A stretch of DNA of 53,187 nt from an uncultured Eubacteriales bacterium (GCA_900548285.1 URKE01000008.1:1-53187), one strand, 5' to 3'. Counted from the first letter of the stretch, positions 1-8,486 are shown. Program-made: numbers and translations. The notes: a model not told the origin generated them from the sequence alone.

Positions 1-2
1 AA

Positions 3-1388
3 TTATTTTTGCATAATATATTCGTCAATCGCTTTGGCGGCGGTTTTACCCGCGCCCATAGCAAGAATAACCGTAGCCGCGCCCGTTACCGCGTCGCCGC
101 CGGCAAAAACTCCCTTTCTCGTCGTTTCTCCGTTTTCGCCTGCGGTTATGCACATATGAGAATTCGTTTCGATTCCTTCGGTTGTGGAAACGATAAGCGG
201 ATTCGGCGAAGTTCCGAGAGCCATGATAACGCAATCCGTATCGATAATTCTGCCGGCCCCCTCTTTGACAATCGGCTTTCTTCTTCCGCTTTTATCTGGT
301 TCGCCGAGCGTCATTCCGACAACTTCCATTCCCGTGACAAAATCGCTTTCATCGACAATAATTTTTATGGGATTAGTTAAAAACTCAAACTTAACGCCCT
401 CTTCCTTCGCGTGGAAAACCTCTTCTTTTCTTGCAGGCAGTTCCTCTTCGCCGCGGCGATATACGACGGTGACGTCCGCGCCGAATCTGAGCGCCGTACG
501 GGCGGCATCCATCGCAACGTTTCCTCCGCCGACAACCACAACCTTTTTTGCCTTAAAAACAGGCGTATCGGAATTTTCGTAGAAAGCGCGCATAAGGTTG
601 CTTCTCGTCAAAAATTCGTTAGCGGAAAAAACGCCTTTCGCCGTTTCGCCCTCGATACCCATAAAACGCGGCAAACCCGCGCCGCTCCCGATAAAGACAG
701 CCGAAAAACCCTCTTTTTCAAACAAATCGTCTATCGTGACCGATTTCCCTATAATAACGTTCTTCTCAAAACAAACGCCGAGACGTTTCAGTTTTTCGAT
801 TTCTTTAAAAACCACTTTTTCTTTAGGCAGACGAAATTCGGGGATTCCGTAAGTCAGCACACCCCCGAACTCGTGTAAAGCCTCGAAAACCGTAACGGGA
901 TATCCTTTTTTTATAAGGTCGCCCGCGCAGGCAAGCCCCGACGGTCCGGAACCTATCACAGCAACTTTTTTATCTTTTTTTTCTTCGGTTTTCAGGTTGC
1001 CGTAACCGTTTGCGTTCGATTTGTCGGCAACGAACCGCTCGAGTTTTCCGATAGAAACCGCATCGCCCTTTATCCCTCGGACGCATTTGCCCTCGCATTG
1101 CGTTTCCTGCGGGCAAACCCTTCCGCAGACGGCGGGAAGCGCGGAACTTTCCGAAATGATTTCATAGGCTTTTTCGATGTTTTTGTTCTTGACTTCGGCT
1201 ATAAACGACGGAATGTCTATCCCGACAGGACAACCCGAAACACACGGCTTATTCTTACAATTAAGACATCTTTCCGCTTCGGAAACCGCCTCTTCATCCG
1301 AATAACCAAGGCAAACTTCCTTAAAATTCTTCGCTCTTATCTCGGCAGGCTGTTCGCCGACCGGAATTCTTTTGGTTTTATCAGTCAT
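3..1388 (-). CDS. nfnB: NADPH-side subunit of NADH-dependent ferredoxin:NADP+ oxidoreductase (NfnB / GltD-like)
   Basis: A 461-residue flavoprotein of the glutamate synthase small-subunit family. Residues about 41-56 carry a cysteine cluster (CLNCKNKPC then CPVG) and residues 88-102 a second one (CGRVCPQETQCEGKC), the usual pair of [4Fe-4S] sites. An FAD-binding GSGPSGLA motif lies near residue 147 and a second dinucleotide motif (GGGNVAMDAAR) near 288 for NADP(H). The gene overlaps the 3' end of nfnA by 8 bases, so the two are translationally coupled. That partner, and the absence of a GltB large subunit, favour NfnB over GltD. By family knowledge NfnAB couples ferredoxin and NADH oxidation to NADP+ reduction by flavin-based electron bifurcation in the cytosol. 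The stop codon is inside the window; the terminator would lie outside. Confidence 0.88.
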   Translation of the reverse strand: MTDKTKRIPVGEQPAEIRAKNFKEVCLGYSDEEAVSEAERCLNCKNKPCVSGCPVGIDIPSFIAEVKNKNIEKAYEIISESSALPAVCGRVCPQETQCEGKCVRGIKGDAVSIGKLERFVADKSNANGYGNLKTEEKKDKKVAVIGSGPSGLACAGDLIKKGYPVTVFEALHEFGGVLTYGIPEFRLPKEKVVFKEIEKLKRLGVCFEKNVIIGKSVTIDDLFEKEGFSAVFIGSGAGLPRFMGIEGETAKGVFSANEFLTRSNLMRAFYENSDTPVFKAKKVVVVGGGNVAMDAARTALRFGADVTVVYRRGEEELPARKEEVFHAKEEGVKFEFLTNPIKIIVDESDFVTGMEVVGMTLGEPDKSGRRKPIVKEGAGRIIDTDCVIMALGTSPNPLIVSTTEGIETNSHMCITAGENGETTRKGVFAGGDAVTGAATVILAMGAGKTAAKAIDEYIMQK

Positions 1389-2271
1389 TTTCGCCTCCGC
1401 AAAACCCGCAGCCGCCGTGGTGCGTTTCGCCCTCTTTCGCTTTTAAATACGCTTTGCCTTCTTCCTTTTTATAAAGCGACATACGCTTTACGCACTCGTC
1501 GAAATCAACTTTATGCCCGTCGAATTCGGGACCGTCTACACAGGCGAATTTAACCTCGCCGCCGACCGTTAATCTGCACGCGCCGCACATTCCCGTCCCG
1601 TCGACCATTATGGGATTCATGCTGACAATCTGCTCTATGCCGAGTTTTTCGGTAAGAACGGAAACGAACTTCATCATTATGACGGGACCTATCGCCACGC
1701 AAAGATCGTAACTATTGCCGTTTTTTACAAGTTCGGAGAGTTTATCTGTAACAAGACCTTTAAATCCGTAACTGCCGTCATCCGTGCATACAAAAATGTT
1801 TTTCGCGTATTTTTTCATCTCGCTCTCAAGGATAACGAGATTTTTCGTCTTCGCGCCGATAATAACGTCCGGCGAGAAGCCTCTTTCCGCAAGATATTTA
1901 ACCTGAGGGAAAACGGGAGCCGTACCGACTCCGCCGGCAACGAAAACAATATTTTTATCTCTTAACTCGTCGTCGCTTTTATCGATAAGTTCGGACGGAT
2001 TACCCAACGGACCGACGATATCTTCAAGACAATCTCCGACAGAAAGTCTGCTCATTTTCAAAGTCGTCGCGCCGATAATCTGAACGACAAGCCTGATCGT
2101 TCCGTTTTCTCTCGAATAATCGCATATCGTGAGCGGAATACGCTCGCCGTTTTTATCGGTTCTGACGATGACAAACTGCCCCGGAAGACATTTAGCGGAA
2201 ACCCTTGGGGCGTGAACGTCCGTCATAAAAATATTGTCGGACAAAAAATCTTTTTTTACTATTTTATACAT
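1381..2271 (-). CDS. nfnA: NADH/ferredoxin-side subunit of NADH-dependent ferredoxin:NADP+ oxidoreductase (NfnA)
   Basis: A 296-residue protein of the sulfide dehydrogenase / dihydroorotate dehydrogenase electron-transfer (PyrK-like) family. It has an N-terminal FAD-binding barrel (residues about 1-100), an NAD-binding half starting at FVAGGVGTAPV, and a cysteine motif CGACR followed by a cysteine in KFACVDGPEFDGH, typical of the family's [2Fe-2S] site. It is the first gene of the nfnA-nfnB operon. Its own promoter lies just upstream and it has an AGAGG ribosome binding site. Odd point: the last residues form a Gly/His/Cys-rich tail (HHGGCGFCGG) beyond the usual domain. PyrK is the alternative identity, but no pyrD is adjacent and nfnB is. 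Confidence 0.87.
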   Translation of the reverse strand: MYKIVKKDFLSDNIFMTDVHAPRVSAKCLPGQFVIVRTDKNGERIPLTICDYSRENGTIRLVVQIIGATTLKMSRLSVGDCLEDIVGPLGNPSELIDKSDDELRDKNIVFVAGGVGTAPVFPQVKYLAERGFSPDVIIGAKTKNLVILESEMKKYAKNIFVCTDDGSYGFKGLVTDKLSELVKNGNSYDLCVAIGPVIMMKFVSVLTEKLGIEQIVSMNPIMVDGTGMCGACRLTVGGEVKFACVDGPEFDGHKVDFDECVKRMSLYKKEEGKAYLKAKEGETHHGGCGFCGGEND

Positions 2272-2291
2272 TCCAAACCTCTGTTTTAATC

Positions 2292-2320
2292 ATTATATAT
2301 TTTTTTATCCGCAAAGTCAA
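2292..2320 (-). promoter_or_regulatory. sigma-A-type promoter of nfnA-nfnB
   Basis: On the minus strand TTGACT (2320-2315) and a perfect TATAAT (2297-2292) are separated by 17 bases. The expected transcription start is near 2285, giving a leader of about 14 bases before the ATG at 2271. Confidence 0.8.
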
Positions 2321-2343
2321 TCGGGAGAAACAAGGCGTAAAAT

Positions 2344-2375
2344 AAAAAAAGCGTATTCTCGAGAACACGCTTTTT
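2344..2375 (-). terminator. intrinsic terminator of the nucleoside transporter operon
   Basis: In minus-strand RNA AAAAAGCGUGUUCU folds back on AGAAUACGCUUUUU around CGAG, with one G.U wobble. The U run continues into UUUAUUUUA. It lies directly after the stop codon of the last permease gene. Confidence 0.85.
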
Positions 2376-2380
2376 GTTTT

Positions 2381-3346
2381 TTATCTTTCCTCTCGGAAGT
2401 AATTTATGCCGAGCGATGCCGGCGGCTGAATTTTTTTGCTGCCCGTTATGCTTACGGCAAGAAGAACGACGACCGTCACGACGTAAGGAATAAGCCCTAA
2501 AAGCGCGTTCTGCGCCGCGGAATTCAATCCAAGTTTAGTACTTAACGAATCGAGAGTTCCGAAAACAACCGAACCGATAATCGCAAAACCGGGATTCCAC
2601 AAACTGAAAATAACGAGCGCGATCGACAACCAACCGTAAGACTCTATAGTTGAATAGTTTTCATACATACCCTGCGCAAAGTCCATAACGTAGAACAGTC
2701 CGCCAAGTCCCGCGATTGCAGAACCGATAAGAATGGCAATGTACTTATACTTGTTGACTTCTATACCGACTGCGTCTGCCGCGGCGGGATTTTCGCCTAC
2801 CGCTCTGAGCCTTAAACCGACTTTCGTCTTTTTCAGTATTATAAGAGCCGCAACGGCAATAGCGACCGCGATATAGAAAAGCATTCCGTAAGATAAAAAC
2901 AATTCGCCGAATGCGCCGAGTTTATCCGCAAACGGAAGCGACTTTGCTATATAAGTACTCGCCGGGCTTAACAGTTCGTGGTTTACGTAGTTATCCATTA
3001 TAAACTGCGTAAATCCCGCGCCGAACGTTGTGAGAGCAAGACCGGAAATGTTCTGATTGCACTTTAACGATACGGTTAAAAACGCGTAAATTCCGCCGAG
3101 AATAGCCGCGAATAGCGCCGCGAAAACGATGGCGAACAATAAAAGCAGAATATAATTCGGGGCGTTAGGATTGGAAAGCGTGGACATATAAACAGAAACC
3201 CCGAGGCATCCTCCGGCTGTTCCGCCGCACATTATTCCCGGAATACCGAGGTTGAGGTGACCGGATTTTTCGGTTACGATTTCACCGACGCAACCGTAAA
3301 TAAAAACAGCCGAAAATCTTATCGCGCTTTGCAAAAAAGATATCAT
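2381..3346 (-). CDS. nupQ: nucleoside-type ABC transporter permease, second subunit (NupQ/YufQ-like)
   Basis: A 321-residue, very hydrophobic protein with about eight to ten membrane segments and the BPD_transp_2 family signatures. These are the N-terminal GEIVTEKSGHLNLGIPGIM and, near residue 190, the cytoplasmic loop LRLRAVGENPAAADAVGI that contacts the ATPase. This family makes the membrane channel of BmpA-dependent importers, which in characterised cases take up purine or pyrimidine nucleosides. It starts 3 bases after the stop of the first permease gene and is the last gene of the operon, followed at once by a terminator. Substrate is inferred from family and from the upstream xpt gene and guanine riboswitch. 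Confidence 0.87.
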   Translation of the reverse strand: MISFLQSAIRFSAVFIYGCVGEIVTEKSGHLNLGIPGIMCGGTAGGCLGVSVYMSTLSNPNAPNYILLLLFAIVFAALFAAILGGIYAFLTVSLKCNQNISGLALTTFGAGFTQFIMDNYVNHELLSPASTYIAKSLPFADKLGAFGELFLSYGMLFYIAVAIAVAALIILKKTKVGLRLRAVGENPAAADAVGIEVNKYKYIAILIGSAIAGLGGLFYVMDFAQGMYENYSTIESYGWLSIALVIFSLWNPGFAIIGSVVFGTLDSLSTKLGLNSAAQNALLGLIPYVVTVVVLLAVSITGSKKIQPPASLGINYFREER

Positions 3347-3349
3347 AAA

Positions 3350-4519
3350 TCACATACCCTCCTCTGTTTTCTTTTTCTTAAAAATTTTCTTGAAAAAATC
3401 GACGATTTTGAGATTTTTTCTGAAAACGACTTTATATTGAATAAAGAATGCGCACGCGATGATGAAGAAATAAACCAGACCGATAACAACGTTTGCCGTG
3501 GAATCGTTGGTAAGGGCGAAATCCATTCTTACCTGTTGCATACCGCTCGAAACAAACATAACGAGAGCGCACGTGAAAATCATCATCAAAGGATTGCAGT
3601 TTGCAAGCCACGTCGTCATAATCGCCGTAAAGCCCATGTTCTGAACGGTATTCGTTCCTATCGTGTGCGACATTGCTCCGGTGAGCATAAGACCGACGAT
3701 ACCGCATATTGCGCCCGATAAGCAAAGGGTTCTGATGATTACTTTTTTAACGTTTATACCGATATATCTCGCCGTATTCGGGCTGTCGCCGACGACCGAA
3801 AGTTCATACCCGTGCTTGCTGAATTTCAGATAAATCCACATAAACAAGGTGATGAGCGCGCCGACTATAATCGTGAGCAGATAAGGATTTCCGATTTGCG
3901 GAATATTTCCGTATGGAATAGGTTGAAGGTTTCCCGATCCGCTTTTAACCCATACCGCAACGAAAAACGTTACGAGTCCCTGAGCGATATAGTTCATCAT
4001 CAACGTTAAAAGAGATTCGTTCGTGTTAAAAAACGCTTTGCACAGCGCGGGGATAACCGCCCATATCGCGCCCGCAACGATACTCGATATTACCATAAAC
4101 AGAATAACGAGCCCGTCGTTCATTTTTCCGCCGAGATAATACATGCAGGAAATGGTGGCAAGTCCGCCTATAAGAACTTGTCCGTTTGCGCCGAGGTTCC
4201 AGAACTTCATTTTGAACGCCGGAACGATCGCCATCGAAACGCCGATCAACAGCGCGGTTTGTTGCAAAAAGTACCAGATTTTACGGGACGAACCGAAAAT
4301 TCCGCTGAAAAGCGACATGAAGAACGAGAACGGATTACCCTCGCCTCCCGACGCTATAGTACAGATAAGTCCGCCTAAAAACAGGGAAAGGACTATCGAA
4401 ATCGCGTATATCGCAAATTTTTTCCGGAACGTTATTTCGTCGCGTTTTGCAACGTGGAAGAGAGGTTCTTTGACTTTTTTGTCGTTTACACGAGCGGTTT
4501 TTACGTCGCTTTTATTCAT
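3350..4519 (-). CDS. nupP: nucleoside-type ABC transporter permease, first subunit (NupP/YufP-like)
   Basis: A 389-residue BPD_transp_2 permease with a charged cytoplasmic N-terminus of about 30 residues, then multiple membrane segments. The family motif FKMKFWNLGANGQVLIGG is near residue 104, and the ATPase-contact loop HGYELSVVGDSPNTARYIGI near residue 235. It pairs with the second permease to form a heterodimeric channel. Its ATG overlaps the stop region of the ATPase gene by 8 bases, so the two are coupled. The C-terminus ends in a lysine-rich tail. I am confident of the family, less so of the exact substrate. Confidence 0.87.
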   Translation of the reverse strand: MNKSDVKTARVNDKKVKEPLFHVAKRDEITFRKKFAIYAISIVLSLFLGGLICTIASGGEGNPFSFFMSLFSGIFGSSRKIWYFLQQTALLIGVSMAIVPAFKMKFWNLGANGQVLIGGLATISCMYYLGGKMNDGLVILFMVISSIVAGAIWAVIPALCKAFFNTNESLLTLMMNYIAQGLVTFFVAVWVKSGSGNLQPIPYGNIPQIGNPYLLTIIVGALITLFMWIYLKFSKHGYELSVVGDSPNTARYIGINVKKVIIRTLCLSGAICGIVGLMLTGAMSHTIGTNTVQNMGFTAIMTTWLANCNPLMMIFTCALVMFVSSGMQQVRMDFALTNDSTANVVIGLVYFFIIACAFFIQYKVVFRKNLKIVDFFKKIFKKKKTEEGM

Positions 4520-6224
4520 TCTCGGCAGCCTCCTCTTCCTTTACTTTTTCCCACTGCTCTTCCGTGAGATTACTATCCTTCGCGATACCGAAATTCTTTT
4601 CTTTTTTCTCTTCGGTAAGGTCGAGCGAACCGGTCATCATAAGCCCGAGTTCTTCTTTCGTCGTTTTGTCGGCGTGAACGATACCCATATTTTTGCCGTG
4701 GCAAAGCACCATTATTTTATCGCAAAGAGCAAGCATAACGTCGAGATCTTCGCCGATGAAAAGAATACCCGTGCCTTTGAGTTTCTGTTCGTTTAAAATA
4801 TCGTAAATCGTGTACGCGGAGTTTACGTCAAGACCTCTTACGGGGTAAGCCGTGATGATGACGTTCGGCGCGGATTCGATTTCTCTTCCGACCAGAACTT
4901 TCTGAACGTTACCGCCCGAAAGTCTTCTTACGGGAGTTTCCGTAGACGGAGTTGCGATTTCGAGTTTTTCAACGAGTTGTTTCGCCTTTTCTCTCGCCGT
5001 CGCCCTGTCTACGAAAGCGCAAGGTAATTTATTGATAAATCCGCTTATCGAATTGAGTACTTTTTTGGACGTCTTTTTAAATTTTTTGTCGGTGTCCTTG
5101 ATTTCTAACTTTTTGATATGGAATTTGCTTTCTCCGTAAGTTTTAAGCATAACGTTGTCCGTTACGGAAAAAGACGGCGCCAAGCCCATGCCGAGTCTGT
5201 CCTCGGGAATGAAACTCATCGAAATTCCCTTTTCGATTATCGTTTTCGCGGGAAGCCCCAAAATGCTTTCGCCTTTGTGCATTATAAGTCCGCTCTGAAC
5301 TTTTCTGAGCCCGGCAATCGCCTCGCAGAGTTCTTTTTGTCCGCAACCCGCAACGCCGGCAACGCCGAGAATTTCGCCGCCTCTTATATAAAAGTCAACG
5401 TTCTTTATGGCTTTGCTTCCGTCGTCGGAGTTGACGTTTAAATCTCTGATTTCCAGAAGAGGAAGTTTTTTCTCTACCTTAGGTCTGTCGATTTTAAGTT
5501 CGGTTTTCTTTCCGACCATCATTTCGGTAAGTTCGTTTCCGTTTGTTTCACCCGTTTTGACGGTGGTTACGTATTCGCCCTTACGAAGAACGGCGACTTC
5601 GTCCGAAATCTCCATAACCTCGTTCAACTTGTGGGTTATGATTATTATCGCCTTGCCGTCGTCGCGCATTTTGCGGAGAACGTCGAAAAGTTTCTCGGTT
5701 TCCTGCGGAGTTAAAACAGCCGTGGGTTCGTCGAGAATAAGAATATCCGCGCCGCGATACAAAACTTTCAGTATTTCAACCGTCTGTTTTTCGGAAACGG
5801 ACATATCGTATACGTGTTTTTTTACGTCTATATTAAAACCGTATTTACCGGCTATCGCGCCGACGCGGGAGTTAACTTCTTTAATTTTAAGACCTCTGCT
5901 CTCGTTTACACCGAGAATTATGTTTTCGGCAGCGGTGAAAATGTCCACCAGTTTGAAATGCTGGTGAATCATTCCTATTTTATATTTGAAAGCGTCCTCG
6001 GGAGAATTGATGAAAACCTTCTCGCCGTTGATGAAAATTTCGCCTTCGTCGGGAGCGTATATTCCGCTGATGATATTCATAAGCGTAGTTTTTCCGCTAC
6101 CGTTCTCTCCTAAAATGGCAAGTACTTCGTTTTTATAAACTTTCAGGTTAACGTTCTTGTTGGCAATCGTTTTGCCGAACGTTTTAGTAATATTTCTGAG
6201 TTCGATTGCAATCTGTTTTTCCAA
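4512..6224 (-). CDS. nupO: nucleoside-type ABC transporter ATP-binding protein (NupO/YufO-like)
   Basis: A 570-residue protein with two fused ATP-binding cassettes, the layout of the sugar/nucleoside (RbsA-like) importers. The first cassette has Walker A GENGSGKTTLM near residue 40 and Walker B ILILDEPTAVLTP. Its family signature loop is degenerate (MSVSEKQ). The second has a non-canonical Walker A (GVAGCGQKEL) and signature LSGGNVQKVLVGRE; such asymmetry is usual in this family. An insertion of about 40 charged residues around 375-415 makes it longer than the usual 510 or so. The start is TTG at 6224-6222, chosen because a perfect AAGGAGGG (6238-6231) sits 6 bases upstream and the sequence begins in frame with the first cassette. 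Confidence 0.9.
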   Translation of the reverse strand: MEKQIAIELRNITKTFGKTIANKNVNLKVYKNEVLAILGENGSGKTTLMNIISGIYAPDEGEIFINGEKVFINSPEDAFKYKIGMIHQHFKLVDIFTAAENIILGVNESRGLKIKEVNSRVGAIAGKYGFNIDVKKHVYDMSVSEKQTVEILKVLYRGADILILDEPTAVLTPQETEKLFDVLRKMRDDGKAIIIITHKLNEVMEISDEVAVLRKGEYVTTVKTGETNGNELTEMMVGKKTELKIDRPKVEKKLPLLEIRDLNVNSDDGSKAIKNVDFYIRGGEILGVAGVAGCGQKELCEAIAGLRKVQSGLIMHKGESILGLPAKTIIEKGISMSFIPEDRLGMGLAPSFSVTDNVMLKTYGESKFHIKKLEIKDTDKKFKKTSKKVLNSISGFINKLPCAFVDRATAREKAKQLVEKLEIATPSTETPVRRLSGGNVQKVLVGREIESAPNVIITAYPVRGLDVNSAYTIYDILNEQKLKGTGILFIGEDLDVMLALCDKIMVLCHGKNMGIVHADKTTKEELGLMMTGSLDLTEEKKEKNFGIAKDSNLTEEQWEKVKEEEAAENE

Positions 6225-6280
6225 GAGTCGCCCTCCTTGGGAATTTCTTTTCCGGAAACCTTAAATGTTTTTTAAAAGTT

Positions 6281-6315
6281 TAAGCATAGGCAGAGTTTTG
6301 CTCCGCCTATGCTTA
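6281..6315 (-). other. intercistronic hairpin between the binding-protein gene and nupO
   Basis: Minus-strand RNA forms a 15-base-pair stem (arms 6315-6301 and 6295-6281) with a five-base loop. One pair is G.U on this strand but would be an A.C mismatch on the other, so the structure belongs to the minus transcript. There is no strong U run after it, so it is better read as a partial attenuator or mRNA-protecting stem than as a full terminator. Confidence 0.7.
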
Positions 6316-6345
6316 CATTGAACTTATTTGCGACGAAAAATATTA

Positions 6346-7623
6346 TCAGTCATCGTACTTAACGTCTTCGCCGACAGAAATTCCGTCGATGACGATATCG
6401 AAGTAAGGAGCGGATCTCTTATCGGATTCCTTAAATACTCCGTTTACAACGACTTCGGTTTCACCTGCGTAATCTCCGAGGTCGATAACGTCCGCTTTGT
6501 ATCCGGTAAGGTGTCCGTTTTCGTCCATGGTGATGTTTCCGGCTTTGGAGAACTTAGAAGTATCTGCTTTAGCGTTTTTAACGGTGAACTTCGAGCAATC
6601 GAATACGTTCAACTTGCCGCCTTCAAGCAAACCTTTAACTTCGTCGAGTTTAGCCTGAGTTCCTTCAGCGGCGGCTTTGCCGAGAGTGGTTATCTGAACG
6701 GAACCGGTGTGAAGGCTTCCGACGTAATCCTTGGGAAGTTTAGCGCCTTCTTTCATAACGCTGTCAATCATAAGTTCGAAATAAGGCTGCCAGTTGATCT
6801 TGGAAGCGATAACGAAAGTGTCTTGAGTTGTAGTTCCGTTGTAGAATACGTTGGGTACGCCTTTTTCTTTGCAAGCCGTGGGAACACCCATAGAGTCTGC
6901 GTGACCGGAAACAAGTTTGCATCCGTTGTCGATAAGAGCTTCGGCAGTGAGTTTTTCACCCTTTTCGCTGTACCACGAATAAGTGTATCTTACTTCCATG
7001 GTGACGGTGGGGCAAACGGATCTTGCGCCGAGATAGAAAGAAGTGAAACCGGAGATAACTTCAGCGTACGGATGAGCGCCGACGTAACCCATTTTGGCTT
7101 CTTCCGCGGTGAACTTGCCGGCGGCGATCATTTCGTTAAGTTTCAAGCCTGCGGCAACGCCTGCAAGATATCTTCCTTCATAAATAGAAGCGAAAGCGTT
7201 GTGGAAGTTTGCCGGAGTGTCGTTCGTGGCGTCGGCGTCAAGGCTGAGCGAGGACTTCGTTCCGGTTGCATGGCAGAAAGTGGTGTTGGGATATTCCTTG
7301 GCTGCTTTAAGCATATTTGCTTCGTGACCGAAGGAATCAGCAAAAACGGCTTTGTAACCTGCGTCGGCAAACTGAGCCGCTTTCTGGTAACAATCATCGC
7401 CTTCTTCGGGGATATCGGTTACGATAGTGTACTGTTTTTTCGTAAGACCTTTTGCTTCGCAAGCGGCTTTGAACGCGTCGATAAAGTTCTTGTCGTAAGA
7501 AGAAGTATCGCCGTGCAACGCAATGAGAGCGGCAATTTTTTCATCGCCCTTGCAAGAAGACGTGAAGCCGATCGTTCCGAATGCCATCGCTGCGACAAGC
7601 AACAAAGTTAAGAGTTTTTTCAT
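6346..7623 (-). CDS. bmpA: BMP-family substrate-binding lipoprotein of the nucleoside-type ABC transporter
   Basis: A 425-residue protein with a lysine-plus-hydrophobic signal peptide ending at the cysteine of GFTSSC near residue 28, a somewhat non-canonical lipobox. The PnrA/BmpA ligand-binding fold follows: DTSSYDKNFIDAFKAAC near residue 40 and the conserved MGYVGAHPYAEVISGF near 180. Lipid anchoring outside the membrane and delivery of a nucleoside to the permeases is the expected role. It lies 85 bases downstream of xpt with no clear terminator or promoter between. The start is supported by AAGGAG at 7638-7633, 9 bases upstream. An ATG-TAA pair sits directly before the start codon (7629-7624), but it is too close to the ribosome binding site to be a likely start. 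Confidence 0.88.
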   Translation of the reverse strand: MKKLLTLLLVAAMAFGTIGFTSSCKGDEKIAALIALHGDTSSYDKNFIDAFKAACEAKGLTKKQYTIVTDIPEEGDDCYQKAAQFADAGYKAVFADSFGHEANMLKAAKEYPNTTFCHATGTKSSLSLDADATNDTPANFHNAFASIYEGRYLAGVAAGLKLNEMIAAGKFTAEEAKMGYVGAHPYAEVISGFTSFYLGARSVCPTVTMEVRYTYSWYSEKGEKLTAEALIDNGCKLVSGHADSMGVPTACKEKGVPNVFYNGTTTQDTFVIASKINWQPYFELMIDSVMKEGAKLPKDYVGSLHTGSVQITTLGKAAAEGTQAKLDEVKGLLEGGKLNVFDCSKFTVKNAKADTSKFSKAGNITMDENGHLTGYKADVIDLGDYAGETEVVVNGVFKESDKRSAPYFDIVIDGISVGEDVKYDD

Positions 7624-7708
7624 TTACATTATCTCCTTTTTTCGCACTTTAATGCGATTTTTAGCAAATTTAAAAACAAATAAAAAATCCCAAAGAAATA
7701 TCGCCGTA

Positions 7709-8281
7709 TTATCTTCGGAATTTAACCGAGTCGTCGGTCATCTCGTCGATTAAAGCGAGAGATTCCACTCTGACTCCTTTGCTTCTTAATCTGTCCCCCG
7801 CGCCCTGAAAACCTTTCTCTATCGCTATCGCGCAGCCGACGAGTTCCGCCCCTGTCTGCTTAACGATATCCATAAGTCCTTCGAGCGCTTTTCCGTTAGC
7901 AAGAAAATCGTCCACGATAAGCACTTTATCGTCCGGGCCCATAACTTCCTTGCTTACTATAACGTTATATGTTCTTTTATGCGTAAAACTTTCGATTTCG
8001 GTAGAATACACGTCGCCGCGGATATTCTTCGTTTCTCCCTTTTTTGCAAAGACAACGGGAACGCCCATTTTATAGCCCGCAAAAACGGCTATGGCTATAC
8101 CCGACGACTCGACCGTGAGGATTTTATTCACTCCGTCGTTTCCAAACAAACGCGCGATTTCTTCGCCCATCTGCATCAGAAGAGTCGTATCCAACTGATG
8201 ATTGAGGAACGTACCGACCTTAACGATATTTCCGGGATATATCTTCCCTTCTTTTTCGATTCTTTCCTCTAAAATCTTCAT
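7709..8281 (-). CDS. xpt: xanthine phosphoribosyltransferase
   Basis: A 190-residue type I phosphoribosyltransferase, the usual length for Xpt. It begins MKILEERIEKEG, and the PRPP-binding signature VLIVDDFLANGKA is near residue 128. It converts xanthine and PRPP to XMP in purine salvage. The reading frame stays open upstream to 8473, but that part is the translated riboswitch and terminator. The ATG at 8281 is right, because it follows AGAGGAAAG at the correct distance and matches the family N-terminus. It is the first gene after the guanine riboswitch and probably heads an operon with the BMP lipoprotein and the ABC transporter. Confidence 0.93.
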   Translation of the reverse strand: MKILEERIEKEGKIYPGNIVKVGTFLNHQLDTTLLMQMGEEIARLFGNDGVNKILTVESSGIAIAVFAGYKMGVPVVFAKKGETKNIRGDVYSTEIESFTHKRTYNVIVSKEVMGPDDKVLIVDDFLANGKALEGLMDIVKQTGAELVGCAIAIEKGFQGAGDRLRSKGVRVESLALIDEMTDDSVKFRR

Positions 8282-8310
8282 GACTTTCCTCTGTCGTAAA
8301 ATAAAATTGA

Positions 8311-8342
8311 AAACAAAAAAACAGGCTTTTAAAAACCTGTTT
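8311..8342 (-). terminator. riboswitch-controlled intrinsic terminator in the xpt leader
   Basis: Minus-strand RNA has AAACAGG (8342-8336) pairing with CCUGUUU (8325-8319), and the U-rich run UUUUUUUGUUUU follows. It sits 50 bases after the aptamer and 30 bases before the xpt start, where the expression platform is expected. Confidence 0.85.
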
Positions 8343-8392
8343 GCCAATGATAAACCTTTCGCCGAGAAAAAATTCAACGACGAAAAATATTC

Positions 8393-8459
8393 CCAATAGT
8401 CGCGACTTTTGCGGCGCGCGGTAGAAACATCTGAACCCTCATATTCAAATCTATATTGG
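8393..8459 (-). ncRNA. guanine-class purine riboswitch aptamer
   Basis: Read on the minus strand, P1 is CCAAUA (8459-8454) with UAUUGG (8398-8393). P2 is AUUUGAA with UUCAGAU, and J2/3 is UUUCUACC. P3 is a short GC stem closed by an L3 loop with CCGCAAAA, and J3/1 is GACUAU. The UUUCUAC, CCGxAAA and ACUAU elements match the purine family core. The C in GACUAU is the specificity position and indicates guanine/hypoxanthine rather than adenine. P3 has only four firm pairs before mismatches. It lies between a consensus promoter and xpt. Confidence 0.93.
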
Positions 8460-8486
8460 CAACGGATATTCAATTTTTATATTTGC

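Noticed and set aside
3..1388. Glutamate synthase small subunit GltD
   Set aside because: No GltB large subunit is adjacent, and the partner gene is an NfnA-type flavoprotein, so NfnB is the better reading.
6328..7611. A 427-codon plus-strand open frame over the BMP lipoprotein gene
   Set aside because: It is a codon-bias shadow of a well-supported lipoprotein gene and has no ribosome binding site or family signature.
7624..7629. ATG-TAA start-stop element before bmpA as a regulatory mini-ORF
   Set aside because: It lies only 3 bases from the ribosome binding site, too close for efficient initiation. The next ATG is at the normal distance.
8282..8473. N-terminal extension of the Xpt reading frame by 64 codons
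   Set aside because: These codons are the riboswitch aptamer and terminator. The true ATG at 8281 has a ribosome binding site.
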